Source: RUG14121 sp964533935
GTDB lineage: Bacteria; Bacillota_I; Bacilli_A; RF39; UBA660
Reading direction: 5' to 3'
Assembly (NCBI GenBank): GCA_964533935.1
Contig: CAZHOG010000007.1
Coordinates: 1 to 58,506, forward strand
Length of the DNA: 58,506 bases
In this document: piece after piece, positions 49,756 through 58,506 of the stretch
Position numbering within the stretch: the stretch's first letter is position 1
Layout of the letters: each line of letters begins with the position of its first letter
Made by a program: the position numbers and the translations under genes
Notes under the pieces: generated by a model
Told to the model about the DNA's origin: nothing
Database searches by the model: none
What the model saw: only the letters and a program-made list of their open reading frames with translations

Positions 49756-51407
49756 TAAAAATCACCTTTCCATCCTATAAATTCTCTTAATATTGAACTT
49801 CCTGCAACATATTCACTAGTAACAGGATAAAATCTTTTTAAAAATTCTATTAGTCTTCTTGCTTCTTCATAATATATAGATTCATATGTAACTGAATATA
49901 ATAATGGTTCTACAAATACTTTCATTACATTAAGTTCATAAGGTAATGCTGTATTTACAATACAATCAGCTTGATGTATATATGGGAATATATATTTCTC
50001 TTCTCCATCTCTAACAGATTGCCATGTTGCTATTGTATCTGCAACAGCCATTCCTCTTGTTCTAAAATCTCTTACAATTCTTCTTATTAATCTTAAATCA
50101 ATTGTTGAAATATAATTATGTGGATCAATATTTAGGGGAATAAATGGACTTAAATATATTTTATATTTATATCTATTATCAATATTTGGAGTCAAATCAT
50201 CATTTAAACAATGAAGCCCTTCTATTAAGATAATACTATTATCACTTAATTTTAATTTTTTATCACTTTTTTCACTTGTTCCTTCTGCAAAATTATAAAT
50301 TGGTAAGGCAACTTCATTTCCATTAATTAAATTATTTAAATCTACATTAAAATCTTCTAATTTAATTGCTCTTAAACATTCAAAATCAAGATTACCTTTA
50401 TCATCTTTTGGAGTTTTATCTCTATCAACAAAATAATCATCTACAGATATTTGAATAGGATCATAACCTTGAGCTTTTAAATAAGAGCATAATCTTTTTG
50501 TTGTAGTTGTTTTGCCACTTGATGACGGTCCAGCAATTAATACCACTTTTATTTCATCATTTTGCATAATAGTTTTTGCACATTCATGTATTCTTTCATT
50601 AAATGTTAATTCGCATCCATCAATAAAATCTTTGATTTTACCTTTAACTATTAATGTATTAACATTGGATAAATAAGGTACACCAATTCTTTCAAGCCAA
50701 TTTTTTCCTTCTAAAAATGAATCAATTATATTTTGATAATGAACATATTCTGGAACTAATCCATTACTTCTTGAAGATGGTGCAATTAAAACAAAATAAT
50801 TTTCAGATAGATACTTAATATCAAATTTATTAATAGCTCCTGTACTATAAGGCATTTCAGTATAAAAATAATTTAAATAATTTTTAAGACGATATATATT
50901 TACAATGTCTAAAGACTTATTATAAATATTTCTAGCTTTTTCTAATTCACCATGTTCTTTATAATATTTAATAGCATCTTTTTTATATATATTTAATCTT
51001 TCAAAAGGAAGATCTTCAGCAATAATTGAAGCCATCATTCCTTTGATTTTAGAAATATCAATTTTTTCAATTAAAACATTATCGATTTTTGCAAGCATTC
51101 CTTTTGGTACACTATGTTCAAATATTATTTCAGCAGAAGGTAATACTTCTTTTACAGCCACGATAAAAATAAATTTTAAAGCAGCTTGATACATCTTATA
51201 TCCAGATTGATCAGTTACATCAATAAAATCTATTTCACAATCATGTAAACACTTCATTGATAAAGAGTTTAATTCATTATTGATTTTACAGCCTAAAATT
51301 TTATTATCTTTCTTTATTGGGCAATCTTTACTTATTTGATAAAAAGTTGTACCAACAGGGTATTTCTTTTCGATACCATTAAATTTCACACTTATTTCTT
51401 GAGTCAT
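49755..51407 (-). CDS. Uridine/phosphoribulokinase-type nucleoside kinase with TGS-like N-terminus
   Basis: The 550-residue protein has an N-terminal ubiquitin-like TGS segment (about 1-65, VKFNGIEKKYPVGTTFYQIS), a middle region akin to the threonyl-tRNA synthetase second additional domain (about 70-200), and a C-terminal kinase (about 275-500) with Walker A GPSSSGKTTTTK and VDDYFVDRD. The pattern matches the large Firmicutes nucleoside (uridine) kinases. The substrate may be uridine or another nucleoside; a phosphate-transferring role in central metabolism is not excluded. Its link to gap, pgk and tpiA is unusual. GGGGAG precedes its start. Confidence 0.85.
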   Translation of the reverse strand: MTQEISVKFNGIEKKYPVGTTFYQISKDCPIKKDNKILGCKINNELNSLSMKCLHDCEIDFIDVTDQSGYKMYQAALKFIFIVAVKEVLPSAEIIFEHSVPKGMLAKIDNVLIEKIDISKIKGMMASIIAEDLPFERLNIYKKDAIKYYKEHGELEKARNIYNKSLDIVNIYRLKNYLNYFYTEMPYSTGAINKFDIKYLSENYFVLIAPSSRSNGLVPEYVHYQNIIDSFLEGKNWLERIGVPYLSNVNTLIVKGKIKDFIDGCELTFNERIHECAKTIMQNDEIKVVLIAGPSSSGKTTTTKRLCSYLKAQGYDPIQISVDDYFVDRDKTPKDDKGNLDFECLRAIKLEDFNVDLNNLINGNEVALPIYNFAEGTSEKSDKKLKLSDNSIILIEGLHCLNDDLTPNIDNRYKYKIYLSPFIPLNIDPHNYISTIDLRLIRRIVRDFRTRGMAVADTIATWQSVRDGEEKYIFPYIHQADCIVNTALPYELNVMKVFVEPLLYSVTYESIYYEEARRLIEFLKRFYPVTSEYVAGSSILREFIGWKGDF

Positions 51408-51440
51408 ATGTCAACTCCCCTATCTTAATAATTTTACCAT

Positions 51441-51468
51441 TAAAAAACACTTTTTTAAAGTGTTTTAT
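51441..51468 (-). terminator. Terminator of eno
   Basis: A 10-bp stem (AAAACACTTT, loop AAA on the minus strand) is followed by a short T run; it contains the eno stop codon. It may leak into the kinase-gap operon, for which no clear promoter is visible in the 47-base gap. Confidence 0.7.
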
Positions 51469-52687
51469 TCATTAATTCATCCTCTATTTTCATTAATCTA
51501 TTATACTTGGCAACTCTTTCTCCTCTAGATAAAGAACCAGTTTTAATAAATGGTAAATTAAGTCCAACTGCAAAATCTGCTATAAAAGTATCTTCTGTTT
51601 CACCACTTCTATGAGAAATAATAGTTCTATACTTATTCTTTTTAGCAATACTTATAGTTTTTATCATCTCAGTAATAGTTCCAATTTGATTAGCTTTTAG
51701 TAATATAGCATTACCAGCCTTTTTATTTATACCTTCATTTAGATATTTGCTATTAGTAACAAAATAATCATCACCAACTAACATTACTCTATTTCCTAAT
51801 ATTTCTGTTAATTTAGCAAATGAATCAAAATCATTTTCATAAAATGGATCTTCAATACTTATTATTGGATATTTTTTTATTAAAGCTTGATAATATCCTA
51901 TTAATTCATCAACAGATAAAAGTTTACCATCAATTTTATACATTCCATCTTCATAAATTTCACTTGCTGCAACATCTAAAGCAATAAACACATCTTTTCC
52001 AGGTACATAACCAGCTTTTTTAATTGCATTTACTATTAAATCTAATGCCAAAGAATTATAAGCTAAATTAGGTGCAAAACCACCTTCATCACCCACTCCT
52101 GTAGATAATTTTTGCTCTTTTAAAATATTTTTTAAAGCATGAAAAACTTCACTACCAGTTCTTACTCTTTCTTTAAAAGATTTTACAACAGGAACTATCA
52201 TAAATTCTTGAATATCCAAATTATTATCTGCATGTTTTCCACCATTTAATATATTCATCATAGGTATTGGCATAGATACTTTTCCATTAGATAATATTTC
52301 AAATAATTCTTTATTATTAACCTTAGCTAAAGCTTTAATTGTACACAATGAAACAGATAAAATAGCATTAGCACCTAAATTTTTCTTAAATTCGGTACCA
52401 TCTAATTTTATTAATTCACTATCTATATCGACTTGATTTAATTCTTTACCAATCAAATTATCTCTTATAATTGTGTTTACATTATTAACAGCAGTTAATA
52501 CTCCTAACCCATTATATCTCTCGTCTTTATCACGAAGCTCTAATGCTTCTCTACTTCCAGTTGATGCGCCACTTGGAACTGATGCTACAACTTTTATATC
52601 ATTATCTAAAGTCATTTCAGTTTCTATTGTGGGATTCCCACGAGAATCTAAAATTTCTCTAGCATTTATATCTTTAATTTTAATCAC
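51455..52687 (-). CDS. eno: Enolase
   Basis: The 410-residue enzyme dehydrates 2-phosphoglycerate to phosphoenolpyruvate. Signatures are REILDSRGNPTIE, PSGASTGSREALELRD, GVGDEGGFAPN with the catalytic Glu, IEDPFYENDFD and ILLKANQIGT followed by SHRSGETED. It is about 20 residues shorter than the usual 430. The start is GTG at 52687 after AAGGTGT. It has its own promoter. Confidence 0.97.
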   Translation of the reverse strand: MIKIKDINAREILDSRGNPTIETEMTLDNDIKVVASVPSGASTGSREALELRDKDERYNGLGVLTAVNNVNTIIRDNLIGKELNQVDIDSELIKLDGTEFKKNLGANAILSVSLCTIKALAKVNNKELFEILSNGKVSMPIPMMNILNGGKHADNNLDIQEFMIVPVVKSFKERVRTGSEVFHALKNILKEQKLSTGVGDEGGFAPNLAYNSLALDLIVNAIKKAGYVPGKDVFIALDVAASEIYEDGMYKIDGKLLSVDELIGYYQALIKKYPIISIEDPFYENDFDSFAKLTEILGNRVMLVGDDYFVTNSKYLNEGINKKAGNAILLKANQIGTITEMIKTISIAKKNKYRTIISHRSGETEDTFIADFAVGLNLPFIKTGSLSRGERVAKYNRLMKIEDELMNKTL

Positions 52688-52714
52688 TTTTTACACCTTC
52701 ATATCTTTATAATT

Positions 52715-52743
52715 AGTATAGCAATATAGAAATATTTATACAA
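52715..52743 (-). promoter_or_regulatory. SigA-type promoter of eno
   Basis: TTGTAT (-35), 17 bases, TATACT (-10) with a TGC extension, about 28 bases upstream of the GTG start. Confidence 0.7.
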
Positions 52744-52755
52744 TAAAAAAGATGA

Positions 52756-53364
52756 CTAATAATTGTCAACTTTACTTATAAATTTTTCTACTCTATTTCT
52801 TAATAAATTTGCTGTACTAAATTTTAGTAATCCAATTAGTATTAGAAAAATACCAGTAGTTTCCATAGTTCCAAAACTTTCAAAAGGATAAAAAATATTA
52901 ATAAGTCCTATACCAATTAATAGAACTGCAGAAACTAAAATATATAGTGCACTATCTTCATTAATTAGTTTTAATTCAAGAGCCATTATAGCATTTCTTA
53001 TTCCAGATGCAATAATATAAATACTAAAATATATATTAATATAATTAACAAATTTAATTAAATTAGTAAAAAATAATATTGCTATAATTAAATTGATTAT
53101 TCCAAAAATAATATCAACTTTAAACAATTTATTTGAATCTTCTCCAATAAAAGAATAAATTAAATTTGCACCATTCAAAATTATTATTATTCCCATTACT
53201 ATAGCGATTGATTTATCAGATATAAATTTATTTGTTAATAATATAATTCCAAATACAATAAACGCAAATGCAATAATCATTTCAATTAATTTTACTGTAT
53301 TAAATTTTTTACTACTTCCAGACAAATTCAAATTTAAAAATTTATTAGCTTTATTTTTTATCAT
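52756..53364 (-). CDS. DUF308/HdeD-like membrane protein
   Basis: The 202-residue protein has six predicted membrane helices in pairs with short loops, and the repeated pattern IAFAFIVFGIILLTN and VMGIIIILNGANLIYS, matching the DUF308 (HdeD) family. The C-terminus has FGTMETTGIFLILIGLLKF. The role in Gram-positive bacteria is unknown. ATG at 53364 is preferred over one 18 bases upstream because GGAGATGGGA lies between. It is a single gene, divergent from the FemX-like gene. Confidence 0.8.
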   Translation of the reverse strand: MIKNKANKFLNLNLSGSSKKFNTVKLIEMIIAFAFIVFGIILLTNKFISDKSIAIVMGIIIILNGANLIYSFIGEDSNKLFKVDIIFGIINLIIAILFFTNLIKFVNYINIYFSIYIIASGIRNAIMALELKLINEDSALYILVSAVLLIGIGLINIFYPFESFGTMETTGIFLILIGLLKFSTANLLRNRVEKFISKVDNY

Positions 53365-53482
53365 AGTTATTCCCATCTCCATGTGTATAGTATAACATTC
53401 TCTTAATTCAAAATAAAGAAAAAGATTGATTTTATAAGCAAAATTTGTTATTATAATCTCTTAATTTAAGGAGGAATATTCA

Positions 53483-54733
53483 ATGATAAAAGAATTAAGA
53501 TTTAATGAATTTGAAGAGTTTTCTAAAAACCATCAATTAGCAAGTCACTACCAAACAATGAATTATGCTATGTTAATGACTGAATATGATTATGATTATG
53601 ATTTAATTGGTTATTATGAAGATAATGAATTAAAAGCTGCTTCGTTAATTATATTTAAAAATATAACTTCTTTTAAAAAATATGGATATGCTCCCAAAGG
53701 ATTTTTAGTTGATTACATGAATCCCCATCTACTTGAAAGATTTACTAAAGAATTAATGGATTATTATCGAAGAAAAAATGTTGTATTCATTAAAATAAAT
53801 CCTGAACTTGCAATTAATGAAATTAATATAGATACAAAAGAAAAAATTTGTCAAAAAAATATTATTGCTAAAAATTATTTACAAGAATTAGGTTATTTCA
53901 AATTAAAAGACAATATGTATTTTGAATCAAGATTACCAAGATTCAATGCATTTATTGATTTAAAAAAATTTGATATAAACAAAATAGATAAAAATACTAG
54001 AAATAAAATTAAGCGTGCTGAAAACAAAGGATTAGAATATGAAGTTGTTGACAGAAATGGTATAGATATATTATTTGATTTTATAAAAAATAAAAGAAAA
54101 AAAGATATTATTTATTACAAACATTATTATAATATGTTCAAAAAAACTAATAGCATTGATATCTTTCTTGTAAGTGTTGATTACAATAACTATTTAATTA
54201 ATGCAAAATACTTATACGAAAAAGAACTTGATGAAAACGCAAAATATAATAATGAACTTATAATTAAAAATAATATTAAAAATATTAATAAAAAAATGGA
54301 TAGTGATAAACGTTTATTATCATATAAAAATGATGTAATGGAAGCAACCGAAGGAAGCAAAAAAATTGGAAAGAAATATATTGCAGGTGCCATGGTTGTT
54401 AAATGTAATAACAGAATTAATATAGTAATTAGTGGATACGATGTTAAAAGTAAAAGATTTAATGCAAATTATTTTTTACATAATAGCATTATTAATTATT
54501 ATAAAGATTCTTATGATATTTTAGATTTAAATGGATTAACTGGAGATTTTACAGACAATAATCCGTATTCTGGTTTAAATGATTTCAAACTTGGTTTTAA
54601 ACCAACAGTGTATGAGTTAATTGGAGAATATGATTTATTGTTAAAACCAATGGCTTATAGAAAATTATATAATAATGGTGTTTTAGCAAATACTTTAAAT
54701 AAAGATAAAAAAGAATTACTTCAATTTAAGTAA
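53483..54733 (+). CDS. FemA/FemX-type peptidyltransferase for cell-wall bridge
   Basis: The 416-residue protein belongs to the FemABX family (two GNAT-like domains with a coiled-coil arm). Motifs are SHYQTMNYAMLM near residue 21, YAPKGFLVDY, KRAENKGLEYEVV and HNSIINYYKDSYDILDLNGLTGDF...FKLGFKP at the end. Family members add amino acids from aminoacyl-tRNA to the peptidoglycan stem peptide to build interpeptide bridges. The arm (about 240-290) is Lys/Asn-rich. AAGGAGG is the ribosome site. It is a single-gene unit. Confidence 0.88.
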   Translation: MIKELRFNEFEEFSKNHQLASHYQTMNYAMLMTEYDYDYDLIGYYEDNELKAASLIIFKNITSFKKYGYAPKGFLVDYMNPHLLERFTKELMDYYRRKNVVFIKINPELAINEINIDTKEKICQKNIIAKNYLQELGYFKLKDNMYFESRLPRFNAFIDLKKFDINKIDKNTRNKIKRAENKGLEYEVVDRNGIDILFDFIKNKRKKDIIYYKHYYNMFKKTNSIDIFLVSVDYNNYLINAKYLYEKELDENAKYNNELIIKNNIKNINKKMDSDKRLLSYKNDVMEATEGSKKIGKKYIAGAMVVKCNNRINIVISGYDVKSKRFNANYFLHNSIINYYKDSYDILDLNGLTGDFTDNNPYSGLNDFKLGFKPTVYELIGEYDLLLKPMAYRKLYNNGVLANTLNKDKKELLQFK

Positions 54734-54741
54734 TTCTTTTA
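54707..54741. terminator. Bidirectional terminator between femX-like gene and hydrolase gene
   Basis: An 11-bp stem (AAGAATTACTT, loop CAATTT) flanked by A and T runs serves both convergent genes and overlaps both coding ends. Confidence 0.82.
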
Positions 54742-55788
54742 ACTTCCATAAACTTCTAAATGACAACTTGTTTGTCTTTCTTCATAAAATAAATGATGCA
54801 ATTCATTTATTTTTTTATGAATATCATTCACTGGAATAGACATTCCTATTGAATCATTAAAACTATTCTTTTTGGCATTTGTTAAAATTGAAATATAATA
54901 TGGATATTCTTCATATACAATTCCTATATCGTGATAAAAAGTTGAATAAGAGCCATATTTATGTGCAACATTATTATTTTCTTTTTCTGTTAAATATAAA
55001 GAATTATGATCTGTATTGAGCATATATTCTTTTAGCAATTTTCCATATTCGCTGCCACTATTTATTATTTCGTAAGCATGGTGTAAATAAATATTAGTAT
55101 CATTTGCACTTTGATTTCCAAATGAGTCACCACCAGATAATATATTCTTTGCACCTAATGATTTTCCATATTCTCTTAAATTAGAAATGCCTATATAATC
55201 ACTAAGCATAAAATGAGCACTATTATCACTGTACATAATTGCATAGCTTATTAAATCCTTAATTGAAACTTCTTCTCCAATTTTTCTAGTTTTCATACCA
55301 GTACTAAAATCAGAAATATATTTAGAAGTATATTTTATAGTATCATTAATATCTATTTCATTAGATTCAGCCTTATCAAACAAATACATTGCTTCAACAA
55401 TTTTTATTAAACTTGCACCATAATATATTTCATTTTCTCTAAATTTAAATGAAAATCCACTAGTAATATCTTCATAATATACTGATGCATTATAATTAGA
55501 ATTAATAAAATTATATACATCCGAAATTTTTGTTGAAAGTTCATCACTTAATTCAGATTCATCATATTTTTTATTTAAACAATTATTATAATTCTCAAGT
55601 AATTTCTTTTCTTCGTTTTTTTTATTATTTAGTATAGGTGAATTATCAATTTTTTCTTCTATTTTATTAAAACTATTCTTAAAAAAATTAATACCATTTT
55701 TAAAAGTAAAAAATATGCCACAAATAACAATAATTAGAATGATTAAATTTTTAACTTTTAATTTTCTTTTCTTTTTTTTCTTAGCCAT
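54739..55788 (-). CDS. Class A beta-lactamase-fold serine hydrolase, membrane anchored
   Basis: The 349-residue protein has a basic N-terminus with a membrane helix (about 13-29), a linker, and an extracytoplasmic domain with GASLIKI (Ser-x-x-Lys nucleophile motif), YSDNSAHFM (SDN motif) and HKYG at the place of the KTG triad. The Glu166-x-x-Leu-Asn loop of true class A beta-lactamases is not visible, so deacylation would be slow; a role as a penicillin-binding-protein-like or wall hydrolase is more likely than resistance. The C-terminus ends in QTSCHLEVYGS. Promoter at 55808-55836. Confidence 0.8.
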   Translation of the reverse strand: MAKKKKKRKLKVKNLIILIIVICGIFFTFKNGINFFKNSFNKIEEKIDNSPILNNKKNEEKKLLENYNNCLNKKYDESELSDELSTKISDVYNFINSNYNASVYYEDITSGFSFKFRENEIYYGASLIKIVEAMYLFDKAESNEIDINDTIKYTSKYISDFSTGMKTRKIGEEVSIKDLISYAIMYSDNSAHFMLSDYIGISNLREYGKSLGAKNILSGGDSFGNQSANDTNIYLHHAYEIINSGSEYGKLLKEYMLNTDHNSLYLTEKENNNVAHKYGSYSTFYHDIGIVYEEYPYYISILTNAKKNSFNDSIGMSIPVNDIHKKINELHHLFYEERQTSCHLEVYGS

Positions 55789-55807
55789 ATTTTCACCTGC
55801 TATAAAA

Positions 55808-55836
55808 AGTTTAACACTTAGCTAATATTTATTCAA
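55808..55836 (-). promoter_or_regulatory. SigA-type promoter of the serine-hydrolase gene
   Basis: TTGAAT (-35), 17 bases, TAAACT (-10) with a TGT extension. The -35 follows within three bases of the upstream gene's terminator. Confidence 0.6.
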
Positions 55837-55837
55837 T

Positions 55838-55867
55838 TAAAAAGAATATCTCTAGATATTCTTTTTA
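55838..55867 (-). terminator. Terminator of the large Ig-repeat gene
   Basis: A 12-bp stem (AAAAAGAATATC, loop TAGA on the minus strand) is followed by a T-rich run, starting at the stop codon of the surface-protein gene. Confidence 0.8.
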
Positions 55868-58506
55868 CGGACAAGAAGTCCCATGATAATTAATTGTTAT
55901 TTGATCAATTCTAACCGTCCAAACAGTTTTATTATTTGTTACAACTTCTACTGCATTTGCATTACTTGGTATATATAAGTAATAATTTGAATCTGATCTT
56001 ACATAATTTAATTGAGAAATTCTATAACTTGATACGCCATTAGAATATGCCTGATAAATAAAGTTATCTGGAGAATTAGTATCAGTTGTAGATGCAGCAC
56101 TCAATGCATCTCCATAATAATAAACCCTATAACATCCAGCATTCATATTATAATATGGGCCATATTGGACGCCACCAGTATTTAATACAACACTTGTTCC
56201 ACTTGCATAACCATTTCCGGTTACAGACATACCAGAACCATTTTTAATTGTAGTGTTTAATGTTATTGTGCTAGATTTTGTGATAGTTTTTCCAGCTCCA
56301 CTTCTCGCAGTGCAGGAAATAACATTAGGACCCAAAGCTCCAATATTACTAATTGTTGTAACACCACCATTTGATCTACTAGTATTTACACAACTAACAC
56401 TTCCACCAGACACCCCATATGATGCGGATGCAATAACTGATCCATCATTTTTATCATATGTACCAGATTTAACCGTTAATGAAGGTGTTGAATTATCAAC
56501 TTTTGAAACTGTTGCACTACAACTTTTAATATTTCCAACCTTATCTTTTACGTATGCTGTATATGTTCCATTTACTGTTATTGATTTTGTTTGAGTTGTG
56601 GAATAATTTACTCCATCCCATGAATATGGATTCCCGTTTAAACCACTATGTCCATCTGTTCCTGATACCGTTAATGTTGCTCCTGTTGTCCATGATCCTG
56701 GAAGTCCAGTTATTGTACATGATGGTTGAGTTTTATCTACGTATACATTTGCTGTTTTTGAACATGTTGTACTATTTCCTGCTACATCTATTATCGTATA
56801 TGATAATGCTGCTGTTGTAGTTGTTGTTGTATAACTCCATTCTTTACTTGCTGTATCTGTTGTACATCCACTAGCTGTATCACTACATGTTGCTTTTATT
56901 GTTGCACTTGTTCTATATGTAGTTGATTCGCCACTCCATGAACATGTTGGATTTTCTTTATCTATTTTTATTACGATATTTGATTCATTTGATATATTTC
57001 CGGCAGCATCTATTGCTCTAAACTTAATTGTTTGTGTAGCTGTTTTTGTTAGATTATTTGCACTTAAATCTATCCATGAAGCACCTTCATTATATTGATA
57101 TTTTGTAACACCAACATTGTCTGTTGAATTTACTTCTACATATACGTTTTGATTAGTCCATGATCCACTTGTATATGTATTTCCACTGGCATTATTTAAT
57201 TTAGCAGTTATTATTGGAGCACTTGGAGATTCTGTATCAATTCCAGATACATTTAATGAACTTCCTGATTTGTAATTTGTTCCATCTGCTACTTTTGCTA
57301 TTATTGTTCCATTGCTTGTAAATGTTAATGTTGGATTCTCTGATACTTTATACCAAACATTCTCAATTAATTGTGTACCAACTGGTACAGTCATATTTGT
57401 ACAAGAATAGGCACCATCTATACTAGATTCACCACAATCAATTAATTCTTTATTACTTGTAACTGTACCAGTTACTTTAAATAAATAAGCTCCTTCACCA
57501 GTATAGTTTATATCAACATTTTTACTTGTTGCATAACCACTTGCTACTTCATATGTTGGTTCTATTAATGTATTTGGTGTTCTTCTATCAGTTGAAGATG
57601 TTATTACGTCAAAGTTATTTGTACATACTAATTTAAATTCATATTCTTTTGTATTTAAATTAGTAAATGTATATTCATAATTTTCTATATTTTCTTCTAT
57701 TGTTTTTACTAATTTACCATCTTGATATATTTCATATTTTTTTATTCCTGATTCTGGATCTTTACAAGATGCATTATAAGTTACACTATTACTTGTTTTT
57801 GATACATATGCTAATGAAGTTTCTGGTGCTGTTAAATCAACTTCTTTTTTATCTACTTCTACTTTAGCACTGAAAGTCTTAGATATTTCATTAGCCATTA
57901 ATGTTATCATCTTTGATTTTCTGTACGCCATAGCATTATCATTATATTTAATTTTTAGTACATAATCATCTGTTAATCCACTAGAAAGTGTTTGATCAGT
58001 ATAAATATAGTTTAATTCTCCTGGTACTGGAACGTCACTATCACTAATAACCTCTTCGCCATTTTTTTCTAAGGAATATGTTAATTGTCCTTTATCATAT
58101 TCATTTATTAAATCATCTAATAAAACATTATATATTAAATCATTTGTATATGAAGAATTTCTAACTGTGAAAGTTATTTCTTGTTCATTATTTGCATTAG
58201 ATATTAATACATCACTATTTATTTCCTTTGTTTCTTCTGGAGCATAGACTAATATTTCAACATCTTCTGCAAGATCTATTTCTACTGTCCCTTGAAACAA
58301 ACCATTTTTATTAACTGTTTGAAGTTTATCTTCCATATTTAAATACGTCATTTTCAAAACATAATTTTTCTTTTCGCCTGGATTTATTGTTACATTGGCT
58401 AAAATATATTCTTGATCATTAGTTTTTGGTAGTGGTGTTTCTGAAACAACAACTTCTCCATCACATAAAAGCTCATAAACAACATCGTTTTTATATGTAT
58501 TATTAA
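55865..58506 (-). CDS. Large Ig-repeat surface protein (5' end outside window)
   Basis: The frame is open to the right edge, so at least 880 C-terminal residues of a longer protein are present; the ATG/TTG near 58357 is not its start. The part nearest the edge has SipW-substrate (TasA-like) repeats with NNTYKNDVVYELLCDGEVV and NPGEKKNYVLKM, followed by repeats with YTNDLIY. Next come bacterial Ig-like repeats, each opening with VDKT-, IDKEN- or IDTES-type strands and paired cysteines (PTCSWSGES, PSCTITGLPG). The last 120 residues are a Tyr/Asn-rich jelly-roll-like domain with GPYYNMNAGCYRVYYYGD. I infer a large cell-surface adhesin or matrix protein, and no LPXTG sorting signal is present. 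Confidence 0.75.
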   Translation of the reverse strand, partial: NNTYKNDVVYELLCDGEVVVSETPLPKTNDQEYILANVTINPGEKKNYVLKMTYLNMEDKLQTVNKNGLFQGTVEIDLAEDVEILVYAPEETKEINSDVLISNANNEQEITFTVRNSSYTNDLIYNVLLDDLINEYDKGQLTYSLEKNGEEVISDSDVPVPGELNYIYTDQTLSSGLTDDYVLKIKYNDNAMAYRKSKMITLMANEISKTFSAKVEVDKKEVDLTAPETSLAYVSKTSNSVTYNASCKDPESGIKKYEIYQDGKLVKTIEENIENYEYTFTNLNTKEYEFKLVCTNNFDVITSSTDRRTPNTLIEPTYEVASGYATSKNVDINYTGEGAYLFKVTGTVTSNKELIDCGESSIDGAYSCTNMTVPVGTQLIENVWYKVSENPTLTFTSNGTIIAKVADGTNYKSGSSLNVSGIDTESPSAPIITAKLNNASGNTYTSGSWTNQNVYVEVNSTDNVGVTKYQYNEGASWIDLSANNLTKTATQTIKFRAIDAAGNISNESNIVIKIDKENPTCSWSGESTTYRTSATIKATCSDTASGCTTDTASKEWSYTTTTTTAALSYTIIDVAGNSTTCSKTANVYVDKTQPSCTITGLPGSWTTGATLTVSGTDGHSGLNGNPYSWDGVNYSTTQTKSITVNGTYTAYVKDKVGNIKSCSATVSKVDNSTPSLTVKSGTYDKNDGSVIASASYGVSGGSVSCVNTSRSNGGVTTISNIGALGPNVISCTARSGAGKTITKSSTITLNTTIKNGSGMSVTGNGYASGTSVVLNTGGVQYGPYYNMNAGCYRVYYYGDALSAASTTDTNSPDNFIYQAYSNGVSSYRISQLNYVRSDSNYYLYIPSNANAVEVVTNNKTVWTVRIDQITINYHGTSCP

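Noticed and set aside
54739..55788. Antibiotic-resistance beta-lactamase
   Set aside because: The Glu166 loop and KTG triad are not visible.

Overview
The window is an AT-rich, densely packed bacterial segment in which most genes lie on the minus strand. A Spo0A with an intact C-terminal DNA-binding domain, a SigH-type sigma factor directly after rlmB, a BclA-like collagen protein, a YdcC-like lipoprotein, CdaA/CdaR and a Firmicutes-ordered S10-spc-alpha operon point to an endospore-lineage Bacillota. The genome looks streamlined: L30 is missing from the spc operon and junctions overlap. I infer an uncultured Bacilli-type gut organism near the Erysipelotrichales/RF39 grade. TGA is used as a stop (ligA), so this is not a code-4 mollicute. 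A run of 100 Ns (25452-25551) shows a draft assembly.

Layout. 1-2838: edge-truncated lipoprotein, DUF378 protein, cdaA-cdaR (c-di-AMP synthesis). 2906-6681: a surface-protein export locus made of a SipW-type signal peptidase with a long polytopic N-terminus, a DUF5305 partner and two candidate substrates, one with tandem CBM2-like domains. 6760-10938: a YtxH/DUF948/disordered-protein membrane unit, a lipoprotein, then sigH, rlmB and an unknown gene. 11103-14492: YihY/BrkB, a protein with two solute-binding-like sensor domains and a degenerate GGDEF, and a bitopic protein. 14554-18655: ligA-pcrA. 18741-20403: ABC-2 exporter. 20450-22373: three unrecognised, apparently helical-repeat proteins in one operon. 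22542-25048: divergent NMT1/THI5-type ABC importer. 25153-27306: collagen-like protein translationally coupled to a TPR glycosyltransferase. 27325-41316: S10-spc-alpha ribosomal operon with secY, adk, map, infA and rpoA, preceded by a structured leader and a strong promoter. 41660-42799: three small exported proteins. 42877-45923: gpmI-pduL-dus. 45976-46740: spo0A with an upstream 0A box. 46863-52687: eno, then nucleoside kinase-gap-pgk-tpiA. 52756-58506: a DUF308 membrane protein, a FemX-like ligase, a beta-lactamase-fold hydrolase, and the C-terminal part of a very large Ig-repeat surface protein cut by the window edge.

Together the window holds core translation and lower glycolysis, interleaved with cell-surface modules (SipW substrates, glycosylated collagen-like protein, Ig-repeat adhesin, FemX) and sporulation regulators (Spo0A, SigH). 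The most unusual parts are the SipW locus with its fused membrane domain, the collagen/glycosyltransferase pair, the helical-repeat trio and the degenerate GGDEF sensor. Promoters share a TGnTATAAT-type extended -10, and several have -35 elements inside or right beside the preceding gene's terminator, consistent with strong compaction. All functional statements rest on reading motifs and gene order; no database search was run.
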